From Basidiobolus meristosporus CBS 931.73 (taxonomy: Eukaryota > Basidiobolomycota > Basidiobolomycetes > Basidiobolales > Basidiobolaceae), in NCBI GenBank assembly GCA_002104905.1, contig MCFE01000334.1:28588-92587 (forward strand): DNA of 64,000 nucleotides, read 5' to 3'. Below the pieces are notes generated by a model. It was not told the DNA's origin. It did not search any database and saw nothing but the letters and a program-made list of their open reading frames with translations. How positions within the stretch are numbered: the first letter of the stretch is position 1; each line of letters opens with the position of its first letter. The position numbers and the translations under genes are program-made. Positions 1 to 10,946 of this stretch are shown piece by piece.

Positions 1-2045
1 CCAATATCCGTTCTCCTGTTAGAATCCAAGATAATGTTCATGGACCAAGTCATGATCATTCTGCTTGTTCTGTGTTCCTGATGGTCCCATGGTATGCCAG
101 CCTTAAGGTGATGTGTGGTAATGGAAAGTATTCCATTACTACAATATCTCAAAACCAATATTGCACTCATTTCTTTATTTTGCTTTTTGCTATTGTAACA
201 CAAAGGTGAAAGATCAAGAATTTACAACTTTGAAGGACAAATACTCTAGACCCTGACAATCAATCCACCCAAGAGTATTATGTCATACAGAACGTGCAGT
301 AGCCAACATTTTTTTATATTAAAGCTCATTTGAAGCAGTACTTAGGAGTTATGACCAAAGGAGTCCAATTGTTATATATACTAGGCCACTATTGCTAGGA
401 TTACAATGGTGACTTTGATTGTGTGTAACTTTTGAACCAGCCATTCAAATCACGTGAGGTATTTACAGATACTGCGCCTATGTCTGACCATTGCAACTGC
501 AGCATTTTAGCTCTGTATCACATGTATTGCTTGCACAATTGCCCAAAGACTTTGATCCTTCAGAAGTTTTGTATATGACTTCCCCAGCTGAAAAATAAAG
601 GAGAGCCTCTCTTTCCATAATCTCCACACTACAGTTACAAGTTTAATGGCTATTAGACTTCCCCTGCATCACTTGCACTGTTGGGTATTCTGACTTTGAC
701 TGATACTACATCAGTACAGAGACTGCAAAGCTGACAAAAATCCAATCTAAGTTCTGCAAGAAACTACCACTTTTCTGCTGGAAAAGTCCCCTCTAAGAAA
801 CCCCTTTACTCTAAAGAGACCCCTTTAGAGACTTCTACAGCACACCCCTTTAAGTAAACAGGGGAGCTCAGAACTTTCATATCAGGAAATATTTTCTCAG
901 AAAGGAAAGTGACTTCCAAGCAAGGAAAAGCTAATATAAAAGTAAATAAGCCCATTAGTCTACAGAAGGTAAGAATACTGCTGTAGAAGTGAGAAACACT
1001 GCCTATAGTATATATAGAGCCTAAGATTGAGGATATTACAGAAAGTTATATCTTCTATTGGTATATCAAACTCCCAATAAACTATTTCAGTATTAGCACA
1101 CTGGAAGTTGTTGTATATTGCTGATTAGCCTCTATATTGTAGAACAAGCCCCAAACTAATCATAATACAACACAACAGATGGTGTGCTAGACTTCTGATG
1201 GCCTCTTGAATATTGGCCTACTCTTCATTATTGCACTCAAAGGGTTCACAGATATTCAATGTCTTTTGATTCTTAGGCTTTGGTATAAACAAAGCATTGT
1301 ATCCCTCCTATGCTGTGATAGGTTTTTCTGTGGGCTTTATCTTCAGGCACTGTTGTTGTGCTTCAAAGACTGTATGGTGTTTCAATGCTGTTACATTGGG
1401 ATATTGCTCAATTCTTGGCTGTGACATTGTGCTACTTGAGTTCCTTCTTTGCAGCAAAGATACTGCTTTGTCTACCTGGGATATTGATAGCTCTACACAT
1501 ATTGTCCACTCATCCTGCTTCTGGACTATTTCCTGATTTCTCTGGGCCATTGTATCTATTCTATTAGCCTCAGCACCTCATTGCTTCATTAATGCTTTGG
1601 TATAAGCTGGCAACATACTTACTAATACTGTTGGTGGTGATGTTATAGCAGCTACTTGCTAGTCTTCAACTGAGTGTACTGCATTTGCTACATTCTCATC
1701 TGCCCAAGAATAACAGTCAGCATGTGGCTCCGCTGAGGTTCTCAATTGCCTTCCTGACTGAGAGCCTGCAGAGTCTGCATTATTACCTTTGGTTGACTCT
1801 GTTATCATGGCCTTTTTTGGATGAAGCCCTGGTTGTTTCACTGAATGTCAAAGCAAGCTGTTGTCCAACTGTTCTTCTGCTGCCATCACAGTGGGGCTTG
1901 GTTGGGAACCACACAACCTTGCTTTATTTTTCAGCAGCATATATATAGAGGTGAGTCAAACCAAAGGGGAAATAATATTACATACACATGTTTATGCAGT
2001 GCCACAACTTTGCTTATAATGCTTACTATGGCAGGTCATCATTGA
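1..2045 (-). pseudogene. Repeat-borne reading frame family X, copy A (N-terminal part, broken)
   Basis: I do not recognise this family. Read on the minus strand from about 2045 downwards it gives a Ser/Gln-rich polypeptide broken by stops and frameshifts, for example the open pieces 1659-1841 and 1308-1550. The same sequence recurs at 33.2-35.2 kb (minus) and 37.7-39.6 kb (plus), with the same order of motifs such as NNEEW..IQEA.RSLAHH, so it is the protein-coding part of a repeated element. This copy runs off the left edge of the window, so its C-terminal half is not seen. It is split by an LTR-like insertion at 114-1177. Its 5' end faces the Tnp2-like transposase at 2185-4371, so the two frames diverge from a short spacer. 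That suggests, but does not prove, that both belong to one element. No function is assigned. Confidence 0.5.
114..1177. mobile_element. LTR-like insertion (1064 bp) with 4-bp target duplication
   Basis: Compared with copy B of family X near 34365, copy A carries an extra 1064 bases. The insert begins TGTGGTAATGG and ends ACACAACA, so it has the TG..CA ends of an LTR. It is flanked by GATG on both sides (110-113 and 1178-1181), and the undisrupted copy has a single GATG there. I see no coding capacity. It is most simply a solo LTR or a small non-autonomous LTR element. Its orientation is not decidable because both strands read TG..CA. I did not find a second copy in the window. Confidence 0.7.
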
Positions 2046-2184
2046 ATCTTATGTTCATGTAGGTGGAATGTCTGAAATACAAGACTGTCTTAAATTCACA
2101 TGAGTATTGACCAAAAAGTGATATAATAGCATTTCTTTGTTCTAGATTGAACTCTTTGCCCCATGGGCCAGACTACTCTGACTC

Positions 2185-4371
2185 AATGCTGTAAGAGAAG
2201 AGGAAAAGTCCATGTGGCTACTGTAGCAAGCCTCTCAGCCATGAAGTATGCAGACAGCATAGGAAGTATTATAAGGATCATGGCCAGTGTTTTGCCACAC
2301 AAGTCATAGTTGACCATTCATTGGTCACTAGTGTACCAACATTATCTTGCCAGCCAGTTTAAAATTCTATATTGGCACCTGGCCATCTTTGTCACCTTAC
2401 ACAATCTGAGTCAGGTGAGTATGTAATGCCTTTAGGCTCAGCTCAGCCTTGAGAATATGGCACACAGAGTGATAGCTCTGACAAAGAAGTCTCACTGATG
2501 GATTGTAAGCCTTTCTCCCCTAACAAAAGTACCACATATGAGCCTGGTCAAATCCCAATATACAATGAGACAACACCTGTTGGACCAAATGCCAAGGATA
2601 CTTTATGGAGCCAAGTGAACCCAGTAATCCAACTACTGGTGACTGATGTGATATTGTGGCTAGAAAAATGCAGCATTTCCACTAATATCTGTAATGGGGG
2701 CTTTGGGGATTTATTACCACTTCTTGCCAAAATCTTTCCAGGTTACAACTTACCATGTACACAGTATAAGTGGACAACTGTCATGCAGCTGGCAACATAT
2801 GATCCCAAGACTGTTCTGATTTGAGCATGTGTTAACAGTTGCATGGCATGCACATCCAAAAGTGCTACCATTGCAACATGTCCAAATTGACAGGAATCCT
2901 CCACCATTGAGGGAAAACATTGCTCACACTTTGGATGTACTCCAGTAATGCCCAGTCTAAAGAAGCTAATACAGTACAACAATTATTGCAAAGCTATACA
3001 GTACCACACCCAGTATCAATTAAGTGCAAACACATCCAATATATGTGATGGCAAACATTAAAAACAGCTAAGAAGCAAGGGCTACTTAGAAGGTCAGTAT
3101 GACCATGCCTTTGCCTTAGCACTTGCAGGATTTTCATTGAACAAGTGCTCTACCAGCCAATCCTGCTGGCCACTGATTCTTGTAAATCTGAATCTACTGC
3201 CCATCTTACAGTATCCAAGTAATAATCTGATGGTAGTCTCACTAATATCTGGGCCAAAATCACCATCCAGCCTGGATAGCTACCTGTATTCGTTGCTGGA
3301 TGAGTTTGTATACTGTCCTGAGGTATAACAGTAAATGGCCATCATATAAAGCACATATTATTATCTGTATTGGAGATACCCCAGCCATCAGCAAAATAGC
3401 AGATTTTTCTGGGCACAATTAACAATATTGCTGTGGAATGAGTGAAATCCAGGGGATTTACTCAATAACTCACACACATTATTATTACTCAAACACCAGC
3501 ACCAAGAACAACATCTTCCCACAGAGAGAACATACAGGAGTCAGCATGCAATTGCAGCAAAGTTGGCAAGCAATAAGCCATTGGTTGGAACTTGGAATCA
3601 ATCAGAAACCAGAAATACTTAAGACAGTGGGTATCTATTGAAGCAAAAGCTTTACACTGGGAGCAATGCACTTACTTTTCAACAATATACTATACCAATG
3701 ACCAACTTGTATATGGGGCCATTCAAAATACCAAAAAATTGAAAGGATTGGCAAGAAATTACAGAGTATTCCCCACCCTGAGTACTTCTCCCAAGCTCCA
3801 ATCATTATTCATATGTATTTGCAGCAATATGAATGTAAAGACTGGATGAACTGGATATGTGATTATTCAAGTTGCGTTCAGAAGCCATTCCTACCAACAG
3901 TACATTGGAAGCATTGGGAGTTATATGTGAACATTGTAGGAGTATTTATCCAGAAGCAGATCACCAATGCCAACTTGACACATCTACAGCTGTTCTGCAA
4001 GGAGTTTGTTACAGGATTTGAGCAGCTACGCTACAAACATAAAGCTGATCATGTAGATCTCTGCCACCACTGTATCCCTTCTTTACCCCATCTGGCATGG
4101 TGTGGAAAATATTGGGCCTTGCTTCACCTATTTGGAGTTTCCTATGGAGCAGATGTGTGGGGAGATAGGAAGACAAGTCAAGTTGCAAGTACTACCATAT
4201 CCCAATCTCATCAAGAATATCACCTTCAGGTCTGTCATGGATGTGATGAGGTGGCACATGGAGGACAGCCAGGAAGAGCTGGAAAATACCAAGGACAGAT
4301 GTGCCCATGGAGACACCTATGCATATGGCATTAAAAAGCTAAGCAGCCCCAATGTATGGGTAATCAGCTAA
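2185..4371 (+). pseudogene. Degenerate Tnp2-like DNA transposase
   Basis: This is a frame-shifted relic on the plus strand. An N-terminal zinc-binding-like stretch (CGYC at 2213-2224, followed by His and Cys residues to about 2260) is typical of the start of fungal Tnp2/CACTA-type transposases. The frame at 2498-2824 and the one at 3137-3328 follow. The latter carries the family's L-N-L-x-P and G-P-K-x-P-x-x-L-D-S-x-L motif before a short E-F segment. The last part (3813-4371) resembles the C-terminal Tnp2 region: W-x-x-Y, then Q-I-T..L, a long helix with FV..FE.L, then an N-I-G-P and F-P-M-E stretch. Stops and at least three frame changes make it inactive. The neighbour upstream is family X in divergent orientation. 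The match is from memory of the family pattern, not from a search. Confidence 0.55.
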
Positions 4372-5310
4372 CTAATGCAAAGTTGGGTTGGGTGCAACAA
4401 GCAACTATTTTTTGTCAGGAAAACTCTACCAAGGCATGCTGGATTTCTTATTATCACAAGCCAGCTTCTACACCATTAAATACAGAATTCACACAAACAA
4501 GAGCCAGAGCACACCTATAAGGGAGACTAGAATCCAGCAGGGAGAAGGAATATATTAGCTAAGTACCAAGATGTTCCTTGGGGATTTTCAGGAGGTATAC
4601 ATGGCAGAAGTGGCAACAACCTAGCATATGTTTGCAAGATGTATATGTTACCAGCAGTACAAGGTATATGGCAACTTTGCAAGTATCACACTAAGAAGCT
4701 GTAACACTGAGGTGATAGAAGTATGTCAATTGCAGCAGGTATGTGTGCTTGTAGAGGTTAGTAAGCAGGAGGCCATAGTTTTTTGGACTTGAACTCTATG
4801 TGGAATACCCAAGGTAGTAGTGGGTAAGCAAGTATAGAGGGGTGATTCTACAGTGGAATATATGAATTGCACAACAGGAGGTAGAAAAAGGAAACACCAT
4901 TTGGTAAATTGGTACAGTAGCATTATACAGAACTAGCTGTAGACCACCATACTGCCAATATAATGCCATCAGAGTCTTGCTGTGAGGCTGTCAAAATACT
5001 GTCAAGTTTCTTGCCATATAAGGCAATTGGATGTCCTGGCCAGTTGGATCTACTTGAAATAGTTGTAGAGTGCAATAAGACTGCAACAATGCCATGCAAT
5101 TATTGTCACAGCACCAATTAAATCTTGACAAGTTTTATCACTTTATTTGGCACCAATGTTAGGAAAATACTGTCATGATCCTGTCATAAGAATGTTCACA
5201 AGGTCACTAATTCCAAGCTGCTGGTATTATGATGGTCTCAAAGCAGGATCCTGACAGCTGATCTGGATTGGATTCACCCACAGGACCAAATCAATATTCA
5301 TAGGGACAGG
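4372..5310. repeat. 3' non-coding tail of the Tnp2-like element; part repeated at 37155-37680
   Basis: No gene is visible. The stretch from about 4780 to 5310 is a diverged direct repeat of 37155-37680 with the same order of words throughout, for example GGAATACCCAAGGTAGTAG and TAATTCCAAGCTGCTGGTAT. In both places it lies beside a family X or transposase fragment, so it is probably the non-coding end of that element. Confidence 0.65.
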
Positions 5311-6269
5311 TCAAGCAGATGAGTAATTGTTGAGGAAAACTTTCAGGGTAAGGTCAGCTTCAGGGAATCTCGACTTGAAGAGAAAGTCCTCCTATGCAAG
5401 TAAGAAATCTGAGGATAGTATGGCACAACTAATCTGTATGAGAAATAAGTGTAATGAGCCAAGCACAAGGCTGTCCCAAGACTTAAGTCCTAGAACTATG
5501 TTGTATTGATGGTGTTAGGACACCATGCAAAAATTGCTGGTCCAAAAGTGCACCTCAATCTCACAAGATACTTGGACAATATATTATTCAGAGCAGGCAC
5601 TAAGCTGCACTTCATTGGCTATCTACTGATACGCTTTGTTTCTGATTCAGGACACTCAACTGATCACCCCTGATGGCACAAGAAACTTAGCTCAGATGTT
5701 TAATTGAAACAATACTAAAGCATCTTTTAATTGGATCTTTGATAGTCCACTCACATTCTTATTGCAGACACTCAAGTACCTCATTTACTTGAGCACATTG
5801 TGTGGCCAATGCCAATTTAGCAAACTCTTTTTTCCAAGCATCATTGGTACTCTTACTTTTCATGCAGATAAGCTTACTTACTTTGAGTAAATCTCTGGTT
5901 GATTTTCAATCACATATTGTACAGATGCATAGATGTTGCTATATTCATCACAGGCACTCAACCCAACTAACACTCAACAGGTATCTTCATTGAGCTCATT
6001 AAGCGACCTGTAATTATGCGATGCCGACCTTTTTCTGTGACTTTGGTGTTTGGCCCACAACTTTCTACCACTATTTATTCACTAGTTCTAAGGCACTCCA
6101 GTGTGTAATTGGACTTTTACAGCTCCAAAATTGCACTGTAGGTGTTATTATACTCCTCTGATTTTTTAATACAGTTATTTTGCCTCTCAGCAGAATCTTG
6201 GCTCCATCTACCATAGAGGATACTGAGGCCCTGGTAAACAAGCCGCCTTGCTCTTCAAGCTGATCTATT
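5311..6269. other. AT-rich spacer with no recognisable gene
   Basis: Only short, broken frames are seen on both strands. The plus-strand frame at 5327-5509 has a lysine/serine-rich composition but no family signature. This is probably decayed transposon sequence between the Tnp2-like relic and the copia relic that follows. Confidence 0.4.
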
Positions 6270-6717
6270 TTATGAAGTTAAAGTCAGGTGGCTGTGCTGC
6301 CTATTCCTCTGAAAATGGCTGCTGTCTTATTTAAACTTCATTGAATTCCTGAAAGCAGCCAAACATAGTACCTTCTACCAAAGATGTGGAGTATATGGCA
6401 GCCTGTGAAGCTATAAAAGAAGGAATGTGGTTGAGTAAGCTTCTTAAAGATTGAGGCCTATGTCAAAAAATCTCTATTACTTTACTTTAAGATAATCAAG
6501 GATGTATAGATTAGGTAGAAATCCAACTTTTCATGCTAAAACTAAGCACACTGATATAAGACATCATTTCATAGGTGAAGCTATAGTAAATAACTTAGCT
6601 AACTTAGCTTACTGTTCTACAGATGAAATGATAGCAAACATAGTTACCAAACCATTTGCTAGAGACAAGTTTGAATATCTTAAGTCAGAATTAGGACTAA
6701 TCAGTATGAACATTTAG
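6270..6717 (+). pseudogene. Copia retrotransposon RNase H fragment
   Basis: This is the C-terminal end of a Ty1/copia polyprotein. Around 6370-6430 the frame gives the family's S-T-x-x-x-E-Y-x-A-A-x-E-A and WL-KLL motif. At 6502-6717 an open frame gives NPTFHAKTKHTDIRHHF, then the ST-DEMIAN-VTKPF end typical of copia RNase H. There are stops and frameshifts upstream. It is followed after a purine run (6720-6728) by its 3' LTR, so the order matches a genuine element end. The gag, protease, integrase and most of reverse transcriptase are missing. Confidence 0.85.
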
Positions 6718-6728
6718 TTGAGTGGGAG

Positions 6729-7063
6729 TATTGCAAAAGTTTAGAATTCCACCTAGATATTCCCCTAATTTAGTCACTTATATTGGTACCTTCAAATCCT
6801 AGAGATAACTGGCCAAATTTCTTGTTGTGATTTACTCAAAATATTCTCAGCAAAATATCAGGTATTCAGAACATGAAAATTAGATTAGCTGACCAAACAG
6901 CCCCAAGCCTTGCACACATGTTTATGAGATCTTCCTAAGCCTACTATACATGGTTATTAAGCCAAAACCATGTAAAGTATAAATACTACTTTCACATTGA
7001 ATAAATTGTTAAGTGAAAACCGCAAAATCTATTTGTTCTCCCAGTCACCTCTAACTTCTCCAA
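6729..7063 (+). repeat. Copia LTR, plus orientation, 3' end truncated
   Basis: The sequence aligns along its length with the LTR at 9824-10171. It carries the shared words TTCCACCTA, CAAATCCTAGAGA and GTATAAATACTAC (a TATA box). The first bases are TATTGC where the better copy has TGTTGT, so the TG end has been lost by a G-to-A change. The last ten or so bases are replaced by the next LTR. Confidence 0.8.
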
Positions 7064-7411
7064 TATTACAATATTCTAAGTAGTATTGGAAGTTATGTGG
7101 AGAACCAAAGGATTTACAAGTCATACACTTTTAGATTCATGGATCAAAGTATAGTATCAATACTTTTGATAAAGTAAAGCAAACAAACATGTAGAGTCTG
7201 CTAAGGAGGGTCCCAAGAATATGTGTGCAAAGGCTGGGGGCATTTTGACAACTTTGAGAAAGATCCTGTTCTGGGAACCTGATAATTTGATGAGAATATT
7301 CCAAGCAAATCCCAACAAGAAATTTGGTCAGGAAAGAGTGCTAATCAGAGAACAAAATCTAGTTGACTAAGCTAACATGAATATTTAGGTGACAACTCAA
7401 TAATAACAACA
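7064..7411 (-). repeat. Copia LTR, minus orientation
   Basis: Reverse-complement LTR of the same family, 348 bases. It ends at 7411 with ACAACA (TGTTGT on the minus strand). Its nearest relative in the window is the minus-strand LTR at 13868-14216. It directly abuts the plus-strand LTR, which gives a tail-to-tail LTR pair. Confidence 0.8.
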
Positions 7412-9823
7412 CTCGCACTTAACAAAATATTCATGAGTAATAAATTCATATTGAGAGTGTGCAATTTGTAATAAGCCTATAAGATTTAACTGTGCTGCAT
7501 ACTGGACTAGTATATTACTCAACAATATATGCATTATTGACCAACTTAATCACACAAGAAACTTGTAACTCAATGTTCATATCTACTTGATAGTATGCCT
7601 AAAAATACAAATGATCTAATCCAAATACTAATCATTAGCTTTGATCAATTGCACAGGCTTAAATAATGCTCTACATCTAGGTGTCAGATTGTTACAGTGA
7701 TATATAGCCTCTAGGCTATTCAATACTTCTTATTTGAGCAAAAATGACCCACATGTGGTCAAGTTGAAGTTTAGTCATTTACAGCAGATCTGGAGTTTCA
7801 TTATTTCCAGGAAAAAGTCCAATTCATTTAGACAACTTCACTTTATGTCTATATTAGGCTTGGTGACAGTTACTCCCATCACATAGACTCTATATGAGGT
7901 AAAAGAGATGACCTATATTGGGCCAAGCTGAGGTTTTGTCATTTAGGCCTGATCCAGATAATCCTCATTTCCTGGCAATACAGCACATACAACATGGCCA
8001 AAAATTAAAGGTTTTTGCTCAGCTCTACACTCAGATGGCCTGCTCCCACTCAAATCATTTCAGTTTAGTGACTTGTATCCACAAAAATGAATTAGAGTTG
8101 TCATCTTTGTCCTCCTTGGGCAGCATTAACTTTCTTTTGATTGATTTCTTCATATATAATTGATTCAAAGTCTATTTGCTTCTTGATTTACCCAGTTTGG
8201 TATCTGAAACTACCATAGATTGTTTAGTAGCTACCTTTAGAGTGCTTCTACAGATTTAGATTGATACAGCTGCTTTTGTCTTTTCAGAATTTACTTGTAG
8301 AGTAGATATTGGTGCTTTTCCAGAAGTGAGATTCTCTTTAACAAGGGCTTTGATTATCTCTATTCACCCAATAATTATTTTCAGCCTTGTTCTTGGTTTG
8401 CAATACTATCTGATCTTCTTGGTGTATTCAGAATCCATAACAACTGTCTGGTTGATCCTTGCACCTTTTTCTTCCAGCTCCATAGACAGCACAAATTAAG
8501 ACTTCTCTATTAAATAATCTGCACCAATATAATATAATATATATATAAAGTTCCAAGGCTCTTCTGGGGTTTCTGGCATGAGAGCTTTGTAAAAGAGACT
8601 TCATGGACCATCCCTGCACTATCAGATAGTCCAAATATAGGCTCCATATGCTTTGGCTCCATCTTGAAAGTACCCTAACTTGTGGTAGTAGTATTTTCCC
8701 ATTTTTCTTCTTTTTCTTTTTCTGCTGATGATCCATGGGAGATTCCTTTTGTGGGATGGTTTTGGACCTCTTTACAGGTGGGACCATGGTGTGTATGAGC
8801 ATAGAAGACCTCATGACATCATTTATGCAGAATATTTGACTATTGCAGAGTGATATAGTCAAAATTGGCATCCACTTAGATCAATCATAACATCTGTTAG
8901 AGTTGACCAAATTTGATTAAATAAGCAGCATTTGAAAGCTAGTATCATCAGTGCTTTGGTATCCCACTACAGTATATCAGCATCTTGAGTTGCAGAGTTT
9001 GACAGTGACTTGATCAATCACAGTTCTTCTGGTCTGATTCAGAAAATCTAATGTCATCAATATTTTCTCCCTCTGTAATGAGTGATATATATAACAAATA
9101 TACATACTATGCTATCTTCTGAGTAGCTCTTAGCTGTGTACTGTCCAACTGTTGCTTGATTGTATACTTCAATCAGGCTTGCAATCATTTGCTTCACTAT
9201 TTCTGGCTGAAAGGAAATATTCTTGAGTTAATTTTGCTAAATTTGTATAACACTTTCTCGCACTGTTTTGAGATTTAAGCAGAGTGATAAAACATCTAAC
9301 AGCTCTATATTTAGCTCCGGGTATATTGGCTTCAGATTCAAGGTACTTGATGCAAATATTTCATTCTTCCATTGGATGGTGTAGTACATATCCATACTAC
9401 TGGGAATTTATATGTATTATATATCATTAGGATCCTTACAATCCAAGGAGCTTATTTCTGAGATTTTTTTTCTATCAATAGGTAGTCCATAATGGTGGCT
9501 AACAGCTCCAGTAGTTGCAGTCTCAGCCTTATTTTGAGTGGGAACAGGTTTGGTAAAATCTTCCTCCGGCAATCATTCAATAATGATCTATTTTTTTTAC
9601 AATTCAGGATAATATAACAATATATTTCATGGTAGATCTGGACCCTCAATTGCTTGATTACGCAATGTTCTTCAGTAGTGGTATAGTACCAACCTATTAT
9701 ATTCCTTGACATATGTACATGAAGGCTTGATAGACTCTCCTTCATATATAGCTTGAGTAGTTACTGAATGAGTCTTTTGATGGTAAGGCCTTCTTTTCCA
9801 CAACAATATTCTCATGAGCATAT
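7412..9823 (-). other. AT-rich stretch with a decayed minus-strand frame
   Basis: No intact gene is present. On the minus strand, consecutive open pieces (9672-9872, 9452-9745 and 8428-8871) join with a few stops and shifts into a long degenerate reading frame. The last piece contains a lysine-rich run. I do not recognise the family. The position between copia LTRs suggests an old transposon body. The purine/pyrimidine tract near 8700 is low-complexity. Confidence 0.3.
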
Positions 9824-10171
9824 TGTTGTAAGAGTTTGTAATTCCACCTAAATATTCACCTAACTTTGTCACTTAGATTGCTACCTCCAAATCCTAGAGA
9901 ATACTGACCAAAATTCTTGTTGGGATTTACTTAGAATATGATCAATGGAATATCAGGTACCCAGAACATGAAAATTCTCAAAGTTGTTCAAACAGCCCCA
10001 AACTTTGCACACATGCTCTTGGGACCTTCCTAAGCCTACTCTACATGTCTTTTATGTCAAGACCATCTGGAAGTATAAATACCACTTTTACATTCAGCAA
10101 GTCCTTAATTGAAACCACATAATCTACTTGTTCTCCCAATCACTTCCAATATCTCCAAGACTCTGACAACA
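9824..10171 (+). repeat. 5' LTR of copia element (348 bp)
   Basis: Begins TGTTGTAAGAG and ends CTGACAACA, with short inverted ends. A TATA-like GTATAAATACC lies about 100 bases before the end and probably drives the element's transcript. It is followed immediately by a primer-binding site and the gag frame, which fixes the orientation and boundaries. Confidence 0.9.
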
Positions 10172-10184
10172 GGTTATGAGCCCC
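10172..10184 (+). promoter_or_regulatory. Reverse-transcription primer-binding site complementary to the initiator tRNA-Met anticodon arm
   Basis: Immediately after the LTR comes GGTTATGAGCCCC. The anticodon stem-loop of eukaryotic initiator tRNA-Met is GGGCUCAUAACCC, so 12 bases pair with it. This is the half-tRNA priming known for Drosophila copia and Ty5, rather than priming from the tRNA 3' end. The same site follows the LTR at 13868 (GGCTATGAGCCCC, minus strand). A mutated version follows the LTR at 14435 (GGTTACAAGCCCC). Confidence 0.8.
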
Positions 10185-10945
10185 ATGCTGTCCCACTCAG
10201 CAATGTCTACCACAGCCATTACTGGAACCTTTCCCTCAGCTGAAAAGCTGGATGGATCTAACTACATAGTGTGGAAGGTGAAGATGAAGGTGATACTACA
10301 AGAAAGAGGCCTTTGGGATATTGTCATGGGAGAAGAATGCCATCCTAAAAATATGGGAGAGGAATCCTTAAAGTATCAGAAGATAGAACAAAGTGCCTTT
10401 AACTGTATTTGCCATAATGTCAACAACAAGTTGCTAATTCAATGCTCAAGAGCAAGAACAGCAAAGAATGCCTGGAAGTAATTAGAAGACACCTACTGGT
10501 CATGTTCAGCTGCCAAGAGAAAGTATTGTAGACACAAATTATTTACTACAAAGATGCTGCCAGGAGAAGAAAGGAAAAATCTGATCAATAGAACTACACT
10601 GCTGGCGGATGAGATGGAATCTGTGGGTGCACCAACTACTGATGAGGAGGTGATAGTAACCATCCTGAATAGCCTGACAGACAAGCTTAAGGATATTGTA
10701 TCAGCCTTAGAGTCCAGAACTAAAGATTTGACCTTAAATTATGTATATGGAAGGCTCCTGAATGAAGAATTAAGAAAATCAAGCGCTAATTAGAAGGAAG
10801 AAGAAAATTCTTTAATAAGCATTGATTACCAACAAAGAAGATACCCAATACCTTTTAAAGGCAATAGCAACCTGTTCTGCAACTACTGCAAAGTGAAAGG
10901 ACATACCTCAGACCAGTGCTTCAAAAAGAGAGATACTTAGCAGAA
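10176..10945 (+). pseudogene. Copia Gag (nucleocapsid), interrupted by stop codons
   Basis: The frame opens at the ATG inside the primer-binding site (10176). A second ATG at 10203 may be the real start. The first segment has the copia Gag pattern L-x-G-x-N-Y-x-x-W. In-frame stops occur after the AWK at about 10480 and after SSAN at about 10793. The C-terminal part contains a CCHC zinc knuckle, CNYCKVKGHTSDQC, at 10878-10919. A further stop lies near 10939. Gag would form the virus-like particle and bind the element RNA. The rest of the polyprotein follows directly. Confidence 0.85.
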
Positions 10946-10946
10946 A

